From Hungatella sp. (GTDB lineage: Bacteria; Bacillota; Clostridia; Lachnospirales; Lachnospiraceae), in assembly GCA_009712635.1 (NCBI GenBank), contig WASS01000015.1, forward strand, positions 372,001-436,000: a stretch of 64,000 bases of DNA, read 5' to 3'. Positions 59,544 through 64,000 of this stretch are shown piece after piece. The stretch's first letter is position 1, and every line of letters starts with the position of its first letter. Both the position numbers and the translations under genes were made by a program. Below the pieces are notes generated by a model. That model had not been told where the DNA came from. It searched no databases and saw only the letters and a list, made by a program, of their open reading frames with translations.

Positions 59544-60971
59544 TTATTTCCCCGCCATGGCTGTGATGTTTTTTCTCTTTAACCTGAAAAATGTTAAAAC
59601 CGCTCCCAGCATGCAAATGGCAGATGCAGTGATATAAACGATATTCATGCCATATAAAAAGGCATCATTTCTCCCCGGGATATAGTCCGTTACCCGGTAT
59701 CCCAGCCTGCTGCTCATCATGCCATACAAAAGTGTGGTTGCAAGAGCAATTCCGCATACCATACCCATATTTCTCACAAGAGCATTGATGCTTCCTGCCA
59801 CTCCAAGCTTATCACGGGATACGGTGGACATGATAAGGGAATTATTGGGAGACTGAAACAGCCCCATTCCAACAGACATAATTCCAATCATGCTGACCAT
59901 GGTAATTACGGCTGAATTCTCATTTAAAAAGGACATGGAAAATAGCCCGATGCTGGTGAAAACGAGTCCGATAAAGGTAAGTATTTCAGAGCCTATTTTA
60001 TCGGAAAGATGACCGCTTACAGGTGCAGCAACCATTAAAATAAGCGGATAAGCCATCATGATAAGACCTGCCTTCTGAGGTGAAAATTCCATAACATCCT
60101 GTAAATAAAATGGAAGTATGATATTGTTGCAGAACATGGCAACAAAACTGATAAAACCACAGAAGATACTTAAGGAAAACAGGCCGTTTTTAAAAATATC
60201 CAGCTGGATCATAGGATCTTTCCTTTTTTTCTCTACAACCAGAAATACTGCAAAACTAACTGCTGCAAGGAAGAATCCTGTTAAAATAAGGGGATGTCCG
60301 AAACCAAGATTCAGTCCCTCGCTCAGTGCGCCAAATAAAGAAACAATAGTCACAATAAACAGAAGCGCACCATATAAATCCATCCTGCCATTGGCCTTTG
60401 TCTTTGTTTTTGGAAGCAGACAGAAGGCTCCGATTACTGCAAGGATACCGATGGGAACATTAATGGTAAAAATATATTCCCAGCTTAATACTCCCACAAT
60501 CATTCCACCCAGTCCGGGTCCTACCAGAGACCCCAGTGCAACTGCCGTCCCAAGGAGTCCCAGAGCCTTTCCCCTTTCCTCAACAGGAAAGACTTCCGTA
60601 ACGATTCCCTGGTTATTTGCCATGGTTCCCGCCGCACCGATTGCCTGAATGGCTCTGGCCATAATTAAAAACCAGTAGGAATGGGACAAACCGCACAGGA
60701 GTGATCCAATGGTAAAAACAATAACGCCAAGGGTAAACATGGTTGTTTTTCCAAACATATCTCCCAGTTTTCCAAAAATCAGAACTGTACCCGATATTAC
60801 GATCAGATAGCTTGTGGCAACAAACTGGATGCTGGCTGTGGTAACGCCCAGAGAATCTGCCATACGGGGCAGTGCCACATTAACGATACTGCTGTCTAAC
60901 GTTGACATGAAAGTCGATAATACAACAATAATTAATACCGACCATTTATTTCTTTTTTTTACTTCTTCCAT
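59544..60971 (-). CDS. DHA2-type MFS drug exporter
   Basis: The 475-residue protein has 14 predicted membrane helices (DHA2/QacA group): STLDSSIVNVALPRMADSLG in TM1, LGDMFGKTTMFTLG after TM2, GPGLGGMIVGVLSWEYIFTINVP as the motif C antiporter signature, and a second half beginning near residue 265. Proton-coupled drug export is family knowledge. It begins 13 bases after the MarR gene, so it is the target of that regulator. Confidence 0.92.
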   Translation of the reverse strand: MEEVKKRNKWSVLIIVVLSTFMSTLDSSIVNVALPRMADSLGVTTASIQFVATSYLIVISGTVLIFGKLGDMFGKTTMFTLGVIVFTIGSLLCGLSHSYWFLIMARAIQAIGAAGTMANNQGIVTEVFPVEERGKALGLLGTAVALGSLVGPGLGGMIVGVLSWEYIFTINVPIGILAVIGAFCLLPKTKTKANGRMDLYGALLFIVTIVSLFGALSEGLNLGFGHPLILTGFFLAAVSFAVFLVVEKKRKDPMIQLDIFKNGLFSLSIFCGFISFVAMFCNNIILPFYLQDVMEFSPQKAGLIMMAYPLILMVAAPVSGHLSDKIGSEILTFIGLVFTSIGLFSMSFLNENSAVITMVSMIGIMSVGMGLFQSPNNSLIMSTVSRDKLGVAGSINALVRNMGMVCGIALATTLLYGMMSSRLGYRVTDYIPGRNDAFLYGMNIVYITASAICMLGAVLTFFRLKRKNITAMAGK

Positions 60972-60984
60972 TTTAGTCCCTTTC

Positions 60985-61419
60985 TTATGTGTTCAATTCA
61001 AGCGCTTTATTTAGAATTTTAACCAGAGAAGACAACGTGATTTCCTTTTCTTCTGCCGTCAGATCTCCGGTAATTAATTCTATTAAATTATTTATCTCCT
61101 CTCTGATCTGGGGAAGAATGAGCCTTGCTTTATCTGTCAGATATAATTTATATGCCCTGCTGTCCAACTGATCTTCTATTTTTACTACATAGCCAACCTC
61201 TGTCAGCCTGCTGATGGTTCTGGCAGACATTGCTTTATCGTGGCCAATCAGTTCGCTGATCCGGCTCTGACATAATCCTTCATTTTGCTCCATTATAAAT
61301 AAATAGCGAAACGATCCGCTGCTTAAATCATATTGCTTTAGCACTTTGTCTAAGTAGCTCTGTGTATTTCTATATATTTTACTGTTAAGCATCATTAAAT
61401 TCATAGGTTCTTTCCCCAT
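60985..61419 (-). CDS. MarR-family transcriptional regulator
   Basis: The 144-residue winged helix: QYDLSSGSFRYLFIMEQNEG, LCQSRISELIGHDKAMSART, ISRLTEVGYVVKIEDQLDSR. Typical MarR regulator of the downstream MFS exporter, released by drug-like ligands. The start at 61419 follows AAAGGTGGTAATAAA. The two genes probably share one transcript. A possible operator is the ATTAGTTGACTAATC-like sequence near 61470 (AGTTGATTAGTCAACTATTAA), upstream of the gene. Confidence 0.9.
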   Translation of the reverse strand: MGKEPMNLMMLNSKIYRNTQSYLDKVLKQYDLSSGSFRYLFIMEQNEGLCQSRISELIGHDKAMSARTISRLTEVGYVVKIEDQLDSRAYKLYLTDKARLILPQIREEINNLIELITGDLTAEEKEITLSSLVKILNKALELNT

Positions 61420-61461
61420 TTTATTACCACCTTTTTTATTCAGTTTCTTACTGTATCAGGA

Positions 61462-61483
61462 TTTAGTTGATTAGTCAACTATT
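61462..61483. promoter_or_regulatory. Candidate MarR operator
   Basis: AGTTGATTAGTCAACT is an inverted repeat (AGTTGA/TCAACT with a four-base centre), 45 to 60 bases upstream of the MarR start, in the promoter region. MarR proteins usually bind such dyads. Confidence 0.55.
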
Positions 61484-61558
61484 AATCAAAAAAAAAAGAC
61501 AGGTATCTCTGATACAAGTCTTTTTTCCGGATTCTTTCTATGTATGACAAGAATGATA

Positions 61559-61867
61559 TTATACCTGGTTCATTAATCCTCTTCGTTCTACTTCTTCTTT
61601 GAATAACTGATATTTTGCTTCATTTAATTTTAAAAATGAGCGGTAATATACTCCATATGCCAGAAACGCAAGAATCTTATTTTTACGGTTTCTGTCCGTC
61701 GTTTTATAAAAATAAATCAGCTTCTTGTCTTTCATTTTTCCTTTTGCAATTTTCTTTTTAATATTGTTTTGCTGCACTTTAGCCATAAAATTCATATAAA
61801 GCCCATTGAGAAAAAACAATACTCCAAGAAAAACAATAAAAATTATAACTGCTATTAAATCATCCAT
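61559..61867 (-). CDS. Small one-helix membrane protein, function unknown
   Basis: The 102 residues: one hydrophobic N-terminal helix (LIAVIIFIVFLGVLFFLNGL), a cytoplasmic basic region (KKKIAKGKMKDKKLIYFYKT), then a possible second amphipathic segment. Clostridial proteins of this type lack assigned function. The start follows GGAGGTAACTAAGT. It is divergent from the Mn riboswitch and mntP. Confidence 0.65.
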   Translation of the reverse strand: MDDLIAVIIFIVFLGVLFFLNGLYMNFMAKVQQNNIKKKIAKGKMKDKKLIYFYKTTDRNRKNKILAFLAYGVYYRSFLKLNEAKYQLFKEEVERRGLMNQV

Positions 61868-61949
61868 ACTTAGTTACCTCCCTGGTTTCAAAATCAGAAA
61901 GAATATACCATAAATTTCCACTTTTGTAAAGAGATGATCTGATTTAATC

Positions 61950-61978
61950 TTGACATAAGTTTCCCCATACGATAGAAT
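61950..61978 (+). promoter_or_regulatory. Promoter of the mntP transcript
   Basis: TTGACA and TAGAAT with a 17-base spacer, directly upstream of the riboswitch. Confidence 0.75.
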
Positions 61979-62077
61979 TAGCAAAGGATGAGGGAGTAGT
62001 CAGCATCTGTCCGGGTCAGGTAAGATGCCTGCAAAGTCAACATACTGACAGTTTTTTCTGTCTGGCTTTGCTAATTT
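61977..62077 (+). promoter_or_regulatory. yybP-ykoY manganese riboswitch
   Basis: The closing helix is TTAGCAAAG with CTTTGCTAA. Conserved pieces GGGAGTAGTCAGC and GTCAACATACTGACAG are visible. The family senses Mn2+ and commonly precedes Mn exporters. The downstream hairpin at 62098 is a terminator that would be suppressed by Mn2+ binding. Confidence 0.9.
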
Positions 62078-62097
62078 GTTTTTAAAACAAAAAGACG

Positions 62098-62146
62098 AGA
62101 CTTATCTGTGTGTTCATTTCTGTACACACAGATAAGTCTTTTTTAT
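62098..62146 (+). terminator. Riboswitch-controlled terminator before mntP
   Basis: AGACTTATCTGTGTGT pairs with ACACACAGATAAGTCT across a ten-base loop, followed by TTTTTTATT. It lies between the aptamer and mntP, so Mn2+ must prevent it from forming for mntP to be expressed. Confidence 0.9.
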
Positions 62147-62200
62147 TATATTCTCCCTCTTACACATATAATTAGATACCATATACAGGGGGAAAATCAC

Positions 62201-62764
62201 ATGTCATTATTGGAGTTATTTATTATTGCATTGGGTCTGTCCATGGATGCGTTTGCCGTATCAATCTGCAAAGGTCTTTGCATGCCTCAGATGAACTGGA
62301 AAAATGCAGTTATTGCCGGTTTATATTTTGGAGGCTTCCAGGCAGGAATGCCGGTTATCGGTTATCTGCTTGGATCTCAGTTTAAGGATGCCATAACCTC
62401 CTATGACCACTGGATCGCTTTCGTCCTTCTTGGAATTATCGGCATCAATATGATCAAAGAATCCTTCAGCAAAGATGAAGTGGAATGTGCCGACTGCTCC
62501 CTTGATCCCAAAAACATGTTAATGCTTGCCATTGCCACCAGCATAGACGCATTGGCTGTCGGTGTGACCTTTGCCTTTCTAAAGGTTCAGATCATTCCTG
62601 CTGTTTCATTTATCGGAGCAACCACCTTTACCCTTTCTGTCGCGGGAATAAAAGTAGGTAACGTTTTTGGTTCACGCTTTAAATCGAAAGCAGAATTCTC
62701 CGGGGGAATTATTCTTATCATGATGGGGGCCAAAATCCTGTTCCAGCATCTCACTGAAATGTAA
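62201..62764 (+). CDS. mntP: Manganese efflux pump MntP
   Basis: The 187-residue protein has six membrane helices in two repeats, with [14 protein letters not shown] and [15 protein letters not shown] carrying the key Asp residues of the MntP family. Exports excess Mn2+. The start at 62201 follows AGGGGGAAAATCAC; a longer frame upstream overlaps the terminator and is not used. It is preceded by a Mn2+ riboswitch, the classical arrangement. Confidence 0.95.
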   Translation: MSLLELFIIALGLSMDAFAVSICKGLCMPQMNWKNAVIAGLYFGGFQAGMPVIGYLLGSQFKDAITSYDHWIAFVLLGIIGINMIKESFSKDEVECADCSLDPKNMLMLAIATSIDALAVGVTFAFLKVQIIPAVSFIGATTFTLSVAGIKVGNVFGSRFKSKAEFSGGIILIMMGAKILFQHLTEM

Positions 62765-62777
62765 ACATGGGCAGATT

Positions 62778-63587
62778 TTAAATCCTGATCTGGCTGCCGC
62801 CAGGCACTTTCACAATTGTTTTATCTACACTGATCCAGACATCCATTGCCGATGGATTATATACAAAATCCGCATCAATGGTATATTTCAGAGCAGATGC
62901 CGCATTCATATAGTCCACAATCTGAATATTCGTTGCATACCAGATATCCTCCCGTTGTCCGGTCATACGGCAGAATTCTTCCATAAGCTCCCAGTTGTCA
63001 TCTCGGGGAAATTCATAGCTGTGTCCCCAGACATACATCAAATAGAGGTATTGGGTCTTATTAAGCTCGATGAACCGTCTTCCATTTTCCAACAGGTTAT
63101 GGTTATGATGGCAGGTGGCTTTCCATTTCAGATAATTTTCAGGCATGGAAAAATCATCGGTGCTGCCCACCACTCTGCAGTATTCGATCCCAAGACTGGG
63201 CAGCATGTTCACAATTTCTTCCGTATAGGAACCGTTTGGATAAGACATTCCACGGACCGGATAACCGGCTGCCCGTTCTAACCCGCGCCTGTCCTCCAGT
63301 ACCTGAAGTGCCGTCATAGGCAGCGGACATCTTGCTATGGTTGGGTGAAGTACGGTGTGGCAGGAAATTTCGTGACCCTTGTATACTTCGTTCCACTCTT
63401 CGGGTTTCAGCCTTTCCTCCTGATCTGCAAGTCCTGAGTTTATATGAAATGTGCCCTTGATTCCATATTGATTAAACAGCTGGGTCAGCCTTCTGTCTTC
63501 CAGTCTCCCATCATCATAACTCATGGTAAGTGCCTTATGCTTTCCTTCCGGATAGCAGATATAGATATTTTTCATATTTTCCATCAT
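62778..63587 (-). CDS. Polysaccharide deacetylase-like protein
   Basis: The 269-residue protein has a NodB-type barrel: TMSYDDGRLEDRRL (catalytic Asp-Asp), GTFHINSGL, HEISCHTVLHPTIA with the metal-binding His pair, and MSYPNGSYTEEIV. A metal-dependent deacetylase of carbohydrate is implied. No signal peptide is seen, so it is probably cytoplasmic; a small C-terminal beta domain follows. It abuts the GH88/105 gene (ATG overlapping its stop), suggesting a joint role in oligosaccharide breakdown. Substrate unknown. Confidence 0.85.
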   Translation of the reverse strand: MMENMKNIYICYPEGKHKALTMSYDDGRLEDRRLTQLFNQYGIKGTFHINSGLADQEERLKPEEWNEVYKGHEISCHTVLHPTIARCPLPMTALQVLEDRRGLERAAGYPVRGMSYPNGSYTEEIVNMLPSLGIEYCRVVGSTDDFSMPENYLKWKATCHHNHNLLENGRRFIELNKTQYLYLMYVWGHSYEFPRDDNWELMEEFCRMTGQREDIWYATNIQIVDYMNAASALKYTIDADFVYNPSAMDVWISVDKTIVKVPGGSQIRI

Positions 63588-64000
63588 TATAATGCTCCGT
63601 CTCCTGCAATCTTATCGTAATTCAGTACCGCACAAAAGAATGCCAGTGCCATTCCCTGTCCCCAGCCCTGAATCCATTTTTTTGATATATTCCGGTAGCC
63701 TTCCCGGTCCTTCATCACTGCCGTACCTCCGGATACATCGGTCACTCTTCCGTCTGCTGCCACATGGGAAAGAATTCCTTCTATGGAGCGTTCCACATAT
63801 TTGATGTGAAGAGGATTTCTCTTTAATGCCATGGCTGCAGCAATTCCCGCAGAGGCAGATACTTCCTCATAGGATTCTTCATCATTTAAAATGGTTCTCC
63901 AAAGCCCATTCTCCGTCTGTAATCCCTTTAACGCAGACAGCTGTTCATTTAAACTTCCAACGATTTCCAAATACTGGGGATACAGATAGCATTGAGGAAG
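63587..64000 (-). CDS. Glycoside hydrolase family 88/105-like protein, C-terminal part
   Basis: The frame is open to the right edge; 137 codons of the C-terminal half are visible. The sequence EVSASAGIAAAMALKRN, GWGQGMALAFFCAVLNYDK and VSGGTAVMKDREGY is typical of the alpha/alpha barrel end of unsaturated glucuronyl/rhamnogalacturonyl hydrolases (YteR/YesR type), which remove the unsaturated sugar left by lyases. Its stop overlaps the deacetylase start. N-terminal catalytic residues lie outside the window. Confidence 0.8.
   Translation of the reverse strand, partial: LPQCYLYPQYLEIVGSLNEQLSALKGLQTENGLWRTILNDEESYEEVSASAGIAAAMALKRNPLHIKYVERSIEGILSHVAADGRVTDVSGGTAVMKDREGYRNISKKWIQGWGQGMALAFFCAVLNYDKIAGDGAL

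Noticed and set aside
1-64000. tRNA, rRNA and CRISPR features
   Set aside because: No cloverleaf genes, rRNA segments or regularly spaced repeats were seen by eye.

Overview
The window looks like a chromosome segment from a Clostridia bacterium, most likely Lachnospiraceae (Lacrimispora/Clostridium saccharolyticum-like). This is an inference from gene content: a type-2 LeuA behind a Leu T-box, a transamidation operon (aspS2-gatC-gatA-gatB) behind a T-box, a DtxR-feoA-feoB iron locus, a yybP-ykoY riboswitch before mntP, and several large serine recombinases. No rRNA, tRNA or CRISPR array was seen.

Layout. 1-11.3 kb is ordinary chromosome: leuA, an HxlR regulator, a half-size EamA transporter, a cupin, a diguanylate cyclase, metA, ligA, an RluF-type pseudouridine synthase and a bacteriohemerythrin. 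11.35-49.16 kb is a single feoB gene, read on the minus strand, broken into four pieces by three separate integrative elements. 49.15-64 kb is chromosome again: feoA, a DtxR-family regulator, icd, a lipoprotein, a LysR regulator, an aminotransferase, gatB-gatA-gatC-aspS2 with its T-box, a MarR-MFS pair, mntP with its Mn riboswitch, a polysaccharide deacetylase and a partial GH88/105 protein.

The main observation is the feoB locus. Each break sits at a short identical core: TCCGGTG for element A (46574/48999), CACATG for element B (40405/45429) and GGAAA for element C (12075/40288). Removing the DNA between each pair rejoins feoB in frame and restores a conserved FeoB motif ([26 protein letters not shown]). 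Each element carries a large serine recombinase whose 3' end lies 12-62 bases from one att core, and the inner flanks of each element form an inverted repeat, as expected of a serine-integrase attP. Element A (2.4 kb) is almost minimal: recombinase, a lipoprotein and a 49-codon gene. Element B (5.0 kb) carries a CcdA-thioredoxin fusion and a VanW protein. Element C (28.2 kb) is a defence and replication island.

Element C holds a Hachiman pair (hamA-hamB), a HEPN-motif protein, an EcoRII-type restriction-modification-Vsr operon whose methyltransferase has a ribbon-helix-helix-like N-terminus, a second recombinase operon with duplicated accessory domains and ParB-like proteins, a RecT/YqaJ/RadC/DUF932 module, a P4-type primase-helicase, several HTH regulators, small peptides and an unrecognised 545-residue protein beside a 111-bp palindrome. 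No capsid, tail, relaxase or conjugation genes were found. As sequenced, intact FeoB cannot be made; whether the elements excise, and whether this is regulated, cannot be told from sequence alone.
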